A DNA stretch of 25,803 nucleotides. It comes from Desulfuromonas sp. GTDB taxonomy: Bacteria > Desulfobacterota > Desulfuromonadia > Desulfuromonadales > SZUA-401. The notes under the pieces were generated by a model. The model ran no database searches and was not told the origin of the DNA. It worked only from the letters and a program-made list of their open reading frames with translations. The stretch's first letter is position 1. Each line of letters starts with the position of its first letter. The stretch covers positions 1 to 25,803 of the forward strand of contig PKUI01000152.1 in the NCBI GenBank assembly GCA_002869605.1, written 5' to 3'. The position numbers and the translations under genes were made by a program. Below, in pieces: positions 7,607-15,195 of the stretch.

Positions 7607-8698
7607 CTAGACAAGGTCGATGGCGGCGAACCCTCCCCCCTCGGTGCGCATGTTGGTGACCTGCCCACGATAGAGACGAGCGGTCAAGCCGAGCATGCGC
7701 TCGCGGTAGAGGTAGAGGCGCACGTCGAATTTAAACGATGAGCCGTCCGGGGTGTCGATCTTGCCCGGAGGGGTAAATTCCTGGCACAGGGTGGTCTCGG
7801 GGTCGAGCTGAGCAAAGCGCGAGCGGGTGATCTTTTCACCGACCATGACTCCGCGACTGCCAAACTGGTCGACCGGCTTGTAGACCCACCGTTTATGCTC
7901 CTTCCATAAGCTTTCCTGATTCCTCCCATTGAGCAGAAAACATTCCGGCACCCCGGCGCGTAGCGCCGCGGCTTGCCGTTCGGAAAGCCCCCATTTCTGC
8001 AGCTGCTGCGGCTCTTGCCAGAGCAGCATGCGGCGCTTGTCGGCGAGCAGCCCGTAGGCATGCGGGTTGGGGCTCAGGCAGACGCTTCCGGAGAGGTACG
8101 CGGCGCGTATTCCGGCAAGTTGCGGCGTTTCGAGGTAAAAGTCGCAGTGGCGGTTGTAGATCATGTCGACCCGTTGCTGGTGGTGGTAAACCCCGTCACG
8201 CTCGATTCGAAGCTCGCTCGGGTCGAGGATCAGGGTGCGGACACCGCAGGCCTCGAAGTGTTCGGCAAAGGCCTGCATTTCGGGGAGCAGGAATTGTTCA
8301 CGTGGGCTTTCGTCGAGAATCACCAGGCAGTTGAGGGACGCTGCCCCATCCACCTGTTGCGCGAAGTCGTCACGGAAGGTGGTCAGGGTGCGGGTGAGAA
8401 AGCGCTCCCTGGTGGTGGCATCTTCCGTCTGCAAGGCCAGGGAGCTGCCGCCGGCGTTGGTGTTGACCTCGATCAGTCGGGGGCCGCGTTCGCCAACATG
8501 GAAATCGTAGCCCATCATCACCGCAGCATGCCCGGGGTCAAAACGGGCCGCGAGGGGGACTTGCGGGTAGACGGTTTCGCGGTAAAGCGGATGCTGGCTC
8601 AGCTGGTAAAGGATGCGGCTCAGGCGCAGCATGCTGAGAAAGTCGCTACGGCGCAGCGTGACGCGATAGCGGATGATGGGTAGGGCTGTTTCGGTCAT
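7607..8698 (-). CDS. ATP-grasp-like protein of unknown substrate
   Basis: This 363-aa soluble protein resembles ATP-grasp ligases but fits no family I can name. Supporting features are YDFHVGERGPRLIEVNTNAGG (about 64-84), an E-x-N-x-N-x-GG block like those that bind metal and nucleotide, and the lysine and glycine-rich stretch WVYKPVDQFGSRGVMVG (about 270-286). The C-terminal FKFDVRLYLYRERMLGLTAR and GQVTNMRTEGGGFA resemble the end of an ATP-grasp fold. The order of these elements hints at a glutathionylspermidine-synthase or tubulin-ligase-like arrangement, but this is inference. The start is well supported by AGGGGAA before ATG 8698. It stands alone, convergent with the membrane protein at 7209-7604 and just downstream of the lut operon terminator. 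The domain call is moderate; the reaction is unknown. Confidence 0.55.
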   Translation of the reverse strand: MTETALPIIRYRVTLRRSDFLSMLRLSRILYQLSQHPLYRETVYPQVPLAARFDPGHAAVMMGYDFHVGERGPRLIEVNTNAGGSSLALQTEDATTRERFLTRTLTTFRDDFAQQVDGAASLNCLVILDESPREQFLLPEMQAFAEHFEACGVRTLILDPSELRIERDGVYHHQQRVDMIYNRHCDFYLETPQLAGIRAAYLSGSVCLSPNPHAYGLLADKRRMLLWQEPQQLQKWGLSERQAAALRAGVPECFLLNGRNQESLWKEHKRWVYKPVDQFGSRGVMVGEKITRSRFAQLDPETTLCQEFTPPGKIDTPDGSSFKFDVRLYLYRERMLGLTARLYRGQVTNMRTEGGGFAAIDLV

Positions 8699-8769
8699 GG
8701 GTTCCCCTGGCGTTGGTCGGTGAGGGAACTATGTCATAAACGCTTGAAAATGCAAAGGGGCCAAGGGGG

Positions 8770-8799
8770 AAAATCCCCCGGGCCGAGGCGGCCCGGGGG
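8770..8799 (-). terminator. GC-rich hairpin terminator after the lut operon
   Basis: Arms CCCCCGGGCC (8775-8784) and GGCCCGGGGG (8790-8799) form a 10-bp perfect stem with a 5-base loop. On the reverse strand it is followed by ATTTTCCCCC, a short T tract. It lies 17 bp past the end of the lutB-lutA fusion gene. Confidence 0.6.
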
Positions 8800-8816
8800 G
8801 GGGGCAAGGACTGAGC

Positions 8817-10964
8817 TTACTCGAGAGCCTTGGCGAGCAGGCTGATGGTATGAGCGGCGCGTACCTGCGACCCCTGTTTATCGAGGCCACCGCCGATCTG
8901 CAGCATGCACCCCGGGCAGTCCATGGCGACACAGGTCGCATCGCTTGCCGCGATGTCGGCGAGCTTGTCGGTGAGAATGTTTCTGGCGATGTCGGGGTGG
9001 CTGGTGAATGAGTAGGAACCGCCGAAGCCGCAACAGCGATCGGAACGTTTCATCTCCACCAGTTCGTGCCCTGACAGTTCGAGCAGCGCCCTCGGCTGCT
9101 GCCAGACTCCGGCGCCCCGCTTGAGGTGGCAGGAGTCGTGGTAGGTGACTTTTTCGCCCCGTTCAACATTTTTGAACAGGTCACCGGCGTCAAGCACGTC
9201 GGCGATGAAGGTTGCCGCGTCCATGGTGATCTCGGCCAGCTTCTCGGCGCGCGCCGCCCAGACCGGGTTGTCGCGCAAGTGCTCGACGAAGTCGCGCTGT
9301 AGCGCCATGGAACAGGTCGGGCAGGTGGTAAGGACGTAGTCGGGGTCATCCGCGAGCATCGCCACGATGTTTTGTTCGGCCAGTTCGACAGCGGTTTCAC
9401 GGTCGCCCGAGTAGAGCGCCGGGATGCCGCAGCAGTTCTGTTGCTGTGGAAGGGTTACCTTGACGCCAAGGCGGTTCATGACTTTTACAAGATCGTCGCC
9501 GAGCTCCGGGTAGAGGAAGTCGTTGGCACAACCGGCGAAGAACGCCACGCTGTACCTCGGCTTTTCGAGCGTTTGCGGGATCTTTTCGAAACGATCGCGC
9601 AGCGGCGTGGCGGCCAGCGCCGGCAGCGAGCGCCACTCGGTGAGCGAGGAGAAGAACAGCGGCAGGTGGCGGATGGTCCGCTCCCCTCGTGTGACCGGCT
9701 TTTGCAGCAGGCTGGCGGCACGGAGCATGCTGTGGAACAGCTTGCGGTTGCGCATGATCTTGCGGAACACCAGGTTCTTGCCGGCGCCGATCCCTTCTTC
9801 GTCGCTCAGGGTTTCGCGCAGGTGCAGGATGATGCTTTCGAGGTCGATCTGCGAGGGGCAGACTTCGACGCAGGCGCGACAGCCAATGCATGCGCGCACG
9901 ATCTCGGCCGCCTTGTCGAGGCCGTGGATGAAGGCAGTGAGGATGATGCCGATGGCACCGATGTAGATGTGCCCGAAAACGTGCCCGCCGACCGTCTGGT
10001 AGACCGGGCAGATGTTGGCGCAGGCGCCGCAGCGGATGCAGCGCAGCGCATCGCGGCAGTGGGGAGATTCGGACAGCGCGCTGCGGCCATTGTCGAGCAG
10101 CACGATGTGCATCTCCTTGTCGCCGTTGCCGCACGGCACCGCACCGTGGATCCAGGTGACGTAGGAAGTGATCGCCTGACCGGTGGCGTTCTTTGGCAGT
10201 ACCCTGATCACCCTGGCGGCGTCCTCGAGGGTCGGTACCAGTTTCTCGATGCCGACCAGCGCGACGTGAATTTTTGGCAGGGTGGTGACCAGGCGCGCGT
10301 TCCCCTCGTTGGTGACCAGAGCGAGACTGCCGGTTTCGGCGACCGCGACATTCGCCCCGCTGATTCCCATTCCTGCCTCGAGGTATTCCTGGCGCAGCTG
10401 CTCGCGCGCCACCGCCACCAGGTGCTCGATCTCCTCCGGCTCCTGCTTGCCGGTCACCTTTCCGAACAGTTCAGCCACCTGGCCGCGGAACATGTGGATC
10501 GCCGGCATCACCATGTGGCTGGGGCGCTCCCCGGCGAGCTGGATGATCCACTCGCCGAGGTCGGTCTCCACTGCCTCGACGCCTGCCTCCTGCAGGGCCT
10601 GGTTGAGATGGATCTCCTCGCTCGCCATGCTCTTGCTTTTGACCACCTTTTTGACCCCACGCTGTTTGGCCAGTTCGCAGACGTAGCGGTTGGCATCGTC
10701 AGCATCTTTGGCGAGATAGACCGTGGCGCCGGAGGCCTCGGCTTGCTCGGTAAACTTTTCGAGATACTGCTGATGGTTTTCGCGCACCTCGTCCTTCATG
10801 GCGGCGATCTCGCTGCGCAGCGATTCGAAATCGTAGCCCGCAAAGGCCTTGCGCCGCGACTCGACGTAGGCATCGCCGAAAGTGTGCAGCGCCTCTTGCA
10901 GTTTCGGCGTGGCAAGGGCCCGGTCGATGCGCTGTTTGTAATCGTGGTTGCGTTGCTTGTTCAT
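8817..10964 (-). CDS. LutB-LutA fusion: iron-sulfur lactate-oxidation protein
   Basis: This 715-aa protein joins two subunits of the LutABC (LldEFG) L-lactate dehydrogenase complex, which oxidises lactate to pyruvate. Residues about 1-300 form the LUD domain of LutB/LldF (AETGSLALVTNEGNARL). Two [4Fe-4S] ferredoxin motifs follow: C309/C312/C315/C319 and C359/C362/C365/C369. Residues about 470-715 are LutA/LldE-like, with two CCG domains: C479, C511-C512, C548/C551, then C612, C644-C645, C683/C686. The CCG motif binds an unusual Fe-S cluster in heterodisulfide-reductase-type subunits. All cluster ligands are present. I chose ATG 10964 because GGGAGGA lies upstream. Its first codon overlaps the lutC stop (ATGA), showing coupling. 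A related role with glycolate or another 2-hydroxy acid cannot be excluded. No lactate permease is in the window. Confidence 0.92.
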   Translation of the reverse strand: MNKQRNHDYKQRIDRALATPKLQEALHTFGDAYVESRRKAFAGYDFESLRSEIAAMKDEVRENHQQYLEKFTEQAEASGATVYLAKDADDANRYVCELAKQRGVKKVVKSKSMASEEIHLNQALQEAGVEAVETDLGEWIIQLAGERPSHMVMPAIHMFRGQVAELFGKVTGKQEPEEIEHLVAVAREQLRQEYLEAGMGISGANVAVAETGSLALVTNEGNARLVTTLPKIHVALVGIEKLVPTLEDAARVIRVLPKNATGQAITSYVTWIHGAVPCGNGDKEMHIVLLDNGRSALSESPHCRDALRCIRCGACANICPVYQTVGGHVFGHIYIGAIGIILTAFIHGLDKAAEIVRACIGCRACVEVCPSQIDLESIILHLRETLSDEEGIGAGKNLVFRKIMRNRKLFHSMLRAASLLQKPVTRGERTIRHLPLFFSSLTEWRSLPALAATPLRDRFEKIPQTLEKPRYSVAFFAGCANDFLYPELGDDLVKVMNRLGVKVTLPQQQNCCGIPALYSGDRETAVELAEQNIVAMLADDPDYVLTTCPTCSMALQRDFVEHLRDNPVWAARAEKLAEITMDAATFIADVLDAGDLFKNVERGEKVTYHDSCHLKRGAGVWQQPRALLELSGHELVEMKRSDRCCGFGGSYSFTSHPDIARNILTDKLADIAASDATCVAMDCPGCMLQIGGGLDKQGSQVRAAHTISLLAKALE

Positions 10965-11521
10965 GAGTCCTCCCCGCAGGTGAGCTCGTCGCATAGCAGG
11001 ATGTGTAATTCCTTCGGTCCGTGAACGCCGATGGTCAAGACGCGCTCGATGTCGGCGGTACGGCTCGGGCCGGTGATATAGGCGAGGTAGCTGGCCGGGG
11101 TTCGCTGCTGGAAGCGACGCAGTAACGGAACGGCATCGAGGGCGTCGTCAACGAGCGCCTGCGGGCTGAAGATGACGAAGTGCTTCGGTGGCAGGGTGGA
11201 GGCGAGACGCACATCTTCGGCCGTGCTTTCAAGCACCAGGGTGCCGGTTTCGGCGATGGCGAAGTCGGCACAGGTGAGACCCGCTTCCGCTTCGGCCGCG
11301 TGCTTGCGCAGTGCCCTGTCGATAACGCTGCAGCCCCGTTCGCGCAACCCGTCGGCCAGTCGGTGAGTGCGGGCTGCGGCAATGTTTGGCAGTAGTAACG
11401 CGCCAGCCAGCCGTTCTGAAATATAATCGAGGGCCGCATCTGTCGTTACGGCAGTGACAACCTGGGCGCCGGTGACCTCGGCGGCCATTTTGAATCGATT
11501 CAGTCGGGTGGCCTCATGCAT
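10961..11521 (-). CDS. lutC: LutC/LldG-type LUD-domain protein
   Basis: This 186-aa LUD-domain protein is the third component of the LutABC lactate oxidation system. Diagnostic blocks are ADFAIAETGTLVLES, with the same AETG motif as the LUD part of the downstream fusion, then LPPKHFVIFSP and YITGPSRTADIERVLTIGVHGPKELHILL near the C-terminus. I chose ATG 11521 because AAGGAG lies 6 bases upstream. It overlaps the lutB-lutA fusion by 4 bp, so the order is lutC first and the fusion second. The first 20 residues are variable. It has no cofactor-binding cysteines of its own, as expected for LutC. Confidence 0.9.
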   Translation of the reverse strand: MHEATRLNRFKMAAEVTGAQVVTAVTTDAALDYISERLAGALLLPNIAAARTHRLADGLRERGCSVIDRALRKHAAEAEAGLTCADFAIAETGTLVLESTAEDVRLASTLPPKHFVIFSPQALVDDALDAVPLLRRFQQRTPASYLAYITGPSRTADIERVLTIGVHGPKELHILLCDELTCGEDS

Positions 11522-11553
11522 TCTGCTCTCCTTGATGGTTGTGGCTTGCAATC

Positions 11554-11571
11554 TCTCTATAACCGTAGAGA
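11554..11571. promoter_or_regulatory. Inverted repeat just upstream of lutC
   Basis: TCTCTA and TAGAGA are 6-bp perfect arms separated by 6 bases, 33 bp upstream of the lutC start. Reading toward lutC, TTGAAT flanks it on one side and GATTGCAA on the other, giving a looser extended symmetry. It could be an operator or a leader hairpin close to the ribosome binding site. Confidence 0.4.
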
Positions 11572-11669
11572 ATTCAAGTTAGACGTCAAGGGTGCGTGAT
11601 TCCCTGGACGATGCTAAAGGGGCGCAGTATTTCTTCTGACCTGGAAACAGGTTTAATCTCTTGCCGAAG

Positions 11670-11684
11670 ATTGGTAATACCAAT
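11670..11684. promoter_or_regulatory. FadR/GntR-type (PdhR/LldR-like) operator for the lut operon
   Basis: ATTGGTAATACCAAT is a perfect palindrome of the form ATTGGT-N3-ACCAAT. This is the known site type of FadR-subfamily GntR regulators such as PdhR, and it is close to LldR-type sites. It lies 149 bp upstream of lutC. On the reverse strand it overlaps a possible -10 box, TATTAC, placed 17 bp from TTGTGG at 11697-11702. No GntR gene is in the window. Confidence 0.75.
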
Positions 11685-11702
11685 TTACAGGTCATACCAC
11701 AA
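11674..11702 (-). promoter_or_regulatory. Possible lut operon promoter overlapping the operator
   Basis: On the reverse strand, TTGTGG (11702-11697) and TATTAC (11679-11674) are 17 bp apart, with only 3 and 4 matches to consensus. The -10 lies inside the palindromic operator, as expected for repression. An alternative is TTGACA at 11731-11726, whose downstream -10 is poor. Confidence 0.35.
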
Positions 11703-11901
11703 GGGTATCTGCTTGCGGGGGAGGCTGTCAAGTAGTTAGGTTGGATTGTCGAGGCCTTGAATCGGTGGCGCATGAGCCTGCGAGCGTCCCCGGTGGATGC
11801 GGAGAGCGAGCGTGTGATAAGCGAGGGGGTGCTATCCAGGTGCATGGTCACTATCCGCATCTGCAAGGTGTCAATGATGATAATTTCCAATGGTTACTAA
11901 T

Positions 11902-11918
11902 TTGGTACATGAATTGCT
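11902..11918 (+). promoter_or_regulatory. Sigma-54-type promoter for the PilB/GspE-like gene
   Basis: TTGGTACATGAATTGCT fits TTGGCACR-N4-TTGCW with one clear mismatch (C to T) and exact GG-N10-GC spacing. Transcription would begin near 11930, about 60 bp before ATG 11991. Sigma-54 control is common for pilus and motility genes of this bacterial group. Confidence 0.65.
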
Positions 11919-11990
11919 CAATGATGTCTAAACGACAAATGTGTCAAATTGCGGTCACAATAATACTCTTTCCCCAAGAGGGTGAATGCT

Positions 11991-13898
11991 ATGAAGAATG
12001 AAAAACTCGGTGAAATCCTGGTCCGCAACCACTTGGTCTCAGAGGATAATCTCATCGAGGCGCTAAAGATTCAGAAACAACATCCCGATTTTTCTGTCGG
12101 TCAGATCCTTGTAAGGCAGGGTGTGCTCAGTGAGCATGATCTGAACTTGACTCTCGACTACTATGGCAAGCGCAAAAAGTTGGGAGAGATACTGGTTAAC
12201 CAGCAGATTGTAACGGAGGGTCAAGTTGAGCATGCCCTTGCCATAAGCCAAAAACAAAAGATCTCACTCGCAAGGACGCTGCTGAATCTAAATCTGATTA
12301 CTGAAGATCAACTGGTTGAGGCTTTATCGCTTCAATATGACATTGACCATGTTCACCTTGAGGATCATGTTTTTGCGCCAGGCCTTGATAAATACATCAG
12401 CAGAAATTTCGCGATTAAAAATCGTATCGCCATTATCTACGCGACATCGAAAGAACTGACCCTGGCGATGTCTGTTCCAATGCATCCTTCTAACCTTAAG
12501 GAGATCGAAAATACTACGGGTTATAAGGTTGTGCCTGTTTTAGCCAAAGACAGTGATATTACAAAGGCCCATGAGCAGATCTATGTTGTTGAGGACGATA
12601 AGGATCAAGGTTCCCGTCGAATCAATCTGACCTTGGAACAGTTAAGCAACGAGGAGATGCGCTCAAAGTATGTCTTGGATCACAATGTAGAGAACCTTCT
12701 CAAGACCCTCTTGACCGCGGCGGTCAATGTGGGTGCGAGCGATATCCACCTGGAAAATGCCGAGCGGGGTATGTCTGCAAGGTTTCGTCTCGACGGGGTG
12801 TTACAGCAACTTGAAATCGGGCCGGTCGAAAAGGAAATACGCTCCCATGGCCCTTCCCTGGTTTCAAAAATAAAAATCCAGTGTGATCTGGATATTACGG
12901 AGCGTAGGCGTCCTCAAGATGGCAGTTTTAAAGTTCAGATAGCACATCAGGACAAGAAGAGATCCATTGATTTTCGCGTCTCCATTATACCGACCCGTTA
13001 TGGCGAAAATGTTGTCATTCGCGTTCTGGATAAGGTTCGCCCCATTTCCCTGGACACGCTCGGGTTCCCTACGCCTGAACTCCGTGAACTTCGTGGTCTG
13101 TTGGAGAATCCTACGGGGATTATTCTTGCCACCGGTCCGACAGGGTCAGGGAAGACCTCCACCTTGTACGCAGCTCTGAATCAGGTGAATTCACCTGAGG
13201 TGAAGATATTAACCGTCGAAGACCCTATAGAGTATTCACTCGGCGATATTTCGCAGTGCGAGGTTAATGAAAAAATAGGTAACACTTTTGCCGAGCTGCT
13301 GCGCTCGTTTCTGCGGCAAGATCCTGACTTCATCATGGTCGGTGAAATGCGCGATCTCGAAACCGGCTCCATTGCCATCAGGGCGGCTCTTACCGGGCAT
13401 ACGGTGCTCTCTACGCTGCACACGAACGATTCCACCAGCGCCATCACCCGCTTGGTCGACATGGAGATCGATCCTGCGCTGATCGCAACCACATTGCGTG
13501 CGGTCATCGCCCAAAGGTTGGTACGCATCAACTGCATCCATTGTCGTGAGGCATACTCCCCTGACGCCGAGCTTATAAAAACTTTTCCCGAGCCGGTGGT
13601 AAAAGGCATCATGTATCTGCGGGGTAAGGGCTGCTCAATGTGTAACTACACGGGCTTTTCCGGGAGAAAGCCGATCATCGAGATGTGGGCTCCGAATCGT
13701 GAAGAGGCGCTCGCAATTAACCGCAAGGCGAGCAGTTCAGAGTTGCGGCAGATGGCTTTTTATCACTCCGAGCGCAAAACCTTGCTGGAAAACGGACTTG
13801 AAATGTTACGGGATGGTGACACAACCTTGGAGGAGCTGTTACGTAACATCCCTTCCGAGCAGGTTGATGAACTCTGTCGCAGGTATTCAGGGGGATAA
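11991..13898 (+). CDS. PilB/GspE-type secretion ATPase with tandem MshEN (c-di-GMP-binding) modules
   Basis: This 635-aa ATPase belongs to the GspE/PulE/PilB group, which powers type IV pilus or type II secretion pseudopilus assembly at the inner membrane. The N-terminal 120 residues hold four repeats of the pattern LGxxLVxxxxxxxxxLxxAL (starting near 6, 35, 64 and 93). Two of these make one MshEN domain, a known c-di-GMP-binding module, so there are two tandem modules. The catalytic core has Walker A GPTGSGKT (382-389), an Asp box (VEDPIEYS), LRQDPDFIMVGEMRD with Walker B E452, and a His box GHTVLSTLHTND. A tetracysteine zinc site is formed by C515/C518 and C548/C551. ATG 11991 has AGAGGG 8 bases upstream. 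No pilC, pilT, pilin or other gsp gene lies beside it, and base composition is lower in GC than the flanks. Confidence 0.9.
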   Translation: MKNEKLGEILVRNHLVSEDNLIEALKIQKQHPDFSVGQILVRQGVLSEHDLNLTLDYYGKRKKLGEILVNQQIVTEGQVEHALAISQKQKISLARTLLNLNLITEDQLVEALSLQYDIDHVHLEDHVFAPGLDKYISRNFAIKNRIAIIYATSKELTLAMSVPMHPSNLKEIENTTGYKVVPVLAKDSDITKAHEQIYVVEDDKDQGSRRINLTLEQLSNEEMRSKYVLDHNVENLLKTLLTAAVNVGASDIHLENAERGMSARFRLDGVLQQLEIGPVEKEIRSHGPSLVSKIKIQCDLDITERRRPQDGSFKVQIAHQDKKRSIDFRVSIIPTRYGENVVIRVLDKVRPISLDTLGFPTPELRELRGLLENPTGIILATGPTGSGKTSTLYAALNQVNSPEVKILTVEDPIEYSLGDISQCEVNEKIGNTFAELLRSFLRQDPDFIMVGEMRDLETGSIAIRAALTGHTVLSTLHTNDSTSAITRLVDMEIDPALIATTLRAVIAQRLVRINCIHCREAYSPDAELIKTFPEPVVKGIMYLRGKGCSMCNYTGFSGRKPIIEMWAPNREEALAINRKASSSELRQMAFYHSERKTLLENGLEMLRDGDTTLEELLRNIPSEQVDELCRRYSGG

Positions 13899-14004
13899 TG
13901 GCAACCTTTCAGAACCCGCGGCGCAGCCGGGGTGGGGCTCTCGAAAAGAGAGCTCAGTGCCTCGCCTGACATCAGTGCTCAACAGGTTTTAGGGTTAATG
14001 ATTC

Positions 14005-14033
14005 AGCGTCCCGGGGGAAGGGGCGCTTTTTTT
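14005..14033 (+). terminator. Intrinsic terminator after the PilB/GspE-like gene
   Basis: Arms AGCGTCCC (14005-14012) and GGGGCGCT (14020-14027) pair over 8 bp with one T-G wobble, followed by a run of seven T. It lies about 106 bp after the stop. Confidence 0.8.
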
Positions 14034-14277
14034 GTCGGCAGGTTTGATTGGCTTCCGTTTCAGGGTTGCCAAATTTTTGAAAATCGGGGGTGAAAACACT
14101 TTAAATTCAAGGCAAGAACGCGTTGCGGGATATACAGCATGCGCTATCGGATGGAGATAAGGTTGTGTGAAAGGTGTCGTGGGGACGGCTTGTTTGAGGG
14201 TAAGCATCTGGAATCTTATGTCGTATTAGAAATATTAATAGACGCATAAGAAAAACTTGCTTAGCGAATTGTCATTT

Positions 14278-14294
14278 TAGGTATATGTATTGCT
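14278..14294 (+). promoter_or_regulatory. Weak sigma-54-like box upstream of the HD-GYP gene
   Basis: TAGGTATATGTATTGCT keeps the invariant GG-N10-GC spacing and the TTGCT half of the -12 element, but the -24 half is poor (AGGTAT against TGGCAC). The implied start is near 14306, 47 bp before the ATG. Confidence 0.35.
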
Positions 14295-14352
14295 CCTTTG
14301 TACTGGCTGAGGCTGCTCTTTGCCTGTAGTTTTTTAGATAAGGGAGGGTGAC

Positions 14353-15180
14353 ATGAAAAAGGCGTTCAAACATCGCTCAACCTATCTTCTGGTAGGTCTT
14401 GGTGTACTGGTCATGAACGTGCTGGCCCATGTGCAAAGTGACATGCTCGGGGTGGCGCGTCCTCTCAGCGGCTATTTTCTCCCTATGGCGATCGGTGCCT
14501 TGATCGGTTTCCTCTTCTCCCTCAACCGACTCAGTATTCTCGAAAAGAGCGCCGAGCAGAAAAAGTTCTTCCTGTCGATCGTCCATTCCCTTTCGATTGC
14601 CCTCGACGAGCGCGACACCTATACCTTCGGTCATTCATCTCGGGTCATGGACATGTCCGTAGCCCTGGCAAAGCGCATTGGCCTTCATCCTCATGACATT
14701 GAGGCGCTGGAACTCGGCAGCATCCTCCATGACATCGGCAAGATCGGTATCTCCGACGCGATTCTCAACAAACCCGAGCCCCTTATTCCGGAAGAGCTCG
14801 AGGTGATTCGGCAGCATCCGGTCAAGGGGGAGCGCATTCTAGGTGAGAGCCGTGACCCGAAGTTTCGCCAGGTTATTTACTGTATCCGCAGTCACCATGA
14901 GCGTTACGACGGACAGGGGTATCCTGACGGTTTGGCCGGAGAATCTATCCCTATCTGCGCGAGAATCCTTGCCATTACCGATGCCTACGATGCCATGACC
15001 TCATTGCGTCCTTATCGGGGGAAAATGAGTTCAGCTCTGGCTCTGGCGGAGCTGCGCCGTTGTGCCGGTACGCAATTCGATCCACAGTTGGTGGCGGAGT
15101 TCGATGGTGTGCTGAAAGATTTTGCCGGAGGGCTCGAGGCCCTGGAAAAGGACGATGGCCTGAAGGTGGCTCCCTGCTGA
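14353..15180 (+). CDS. Membrane-anchored HD-GYP domain phosphodiesterase
   Basis: This 275-aa protein has two N-terminal membrane segments (about 10-28 and 38-58) and a cytoplasmic HD-GYP domain, which hydrolyses c-di-GMP (some members also cGAMP). Metal and catalytic residues are visible: H94 in the FGHSSRV motif, H126-D127 in LHDIGKIGI, H155 in RQHP, H181-H182 in SHHERYDGQGYP, and the GYP motif itself at 189-191. DAYDAMTSLRPYR follows, as in active enzymes. GGGAGGG precedes the ATG. There is no receiver or PAS domain, so the membrane segments are the only candidate input. It sits between the MshEN ATPase and a convergent diguanylate cyclase, ending 15 bp from the latter. Confidence 0.93.
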   Translation: MKKAFKHRSTYLLVGLGVLVMNVLAHVQSDMLGVARPLSGYFLPMAIGALIGFLFSLNRLSILEKSAEQKKFFLSIVHSLSIALDERDTYTFGHSSRVMDMSVALAKRIGLHPHDIEALELGSILHDIGKIGISDAILNKPEPLIPEELEVIRQHPVKGERILGESRDPKFRQVIYCIRSHHERYDGQGYPDGLAGESIPICARILAITDAYDAMTSLRPYRGKMSSALALAELRRCAGTQFDPQLVAEFDGVLKDFAGGLEALEKDDGLKVAPC

Positions 15181-15195
15181 CCCTGCCTTAATGCT

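Larger units (their letters stand above)
11522..11990. other. 469-bp intergenic region between lutC and the PilB/GspE-like gene
   Basis: This divergent intergenic region turns AT-rich toward its right end. It holds the control sites of both flanking genes: the TCTCTA inverted repeat and the FadR-type operator for the lut operon, and the sigma-54-like box for the ATPase gene. A 103-codon reverse frame (11579-11890) crosses the operator and resembles no protein I know, so I do not call it. I could not match any part to a c-di-GMP riboswitch. Confidence 0.6.
13899..14352. other. 454-bp intergenic region between the ATPase and HD-GYP genes
   Basis: Apart from the terminator at 14005-14033, this AT-rich stretch holds a short hairpin (GCTCTC-GAAAA-GAGAGC, 13937-13953), an inverted repeat CTTATG/CATAAG (14215-14220, 14245-14250) with an AT-rich interior, and a sigma-54-like box at 14278-14294. 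I see no convincing coding sequence on either strand. Confidence 0.6.

Noticed and set aside
9372..11024. A 550-codon open frame on the forward strand opposite the lutB-lutA fusion
   Set aside because: It is a mirror of the high-GC lut genes on the other strand, has no recognisable motif and no ribosome binding site, while the reverse strand carries complete Fe-S protein signatures.
11579..11890. A 103-codon reverse frame in the lut/ATPase intergenic region
   Set aside because: It crosses the perfect FadR-type operator and likely promoter, has no ribosome binding site and resembles no protein family.
11741..14352. Possible c-di-GMP (GEMM) riboswitches before the ATPase and HD-GYP genes
   Set aside because: These would be expected in this group of bacteria, but I could not find the conserved GEMM core (GCAAA-type loops with the tetraloop helix) in either leader. 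A covariance search would settle it.
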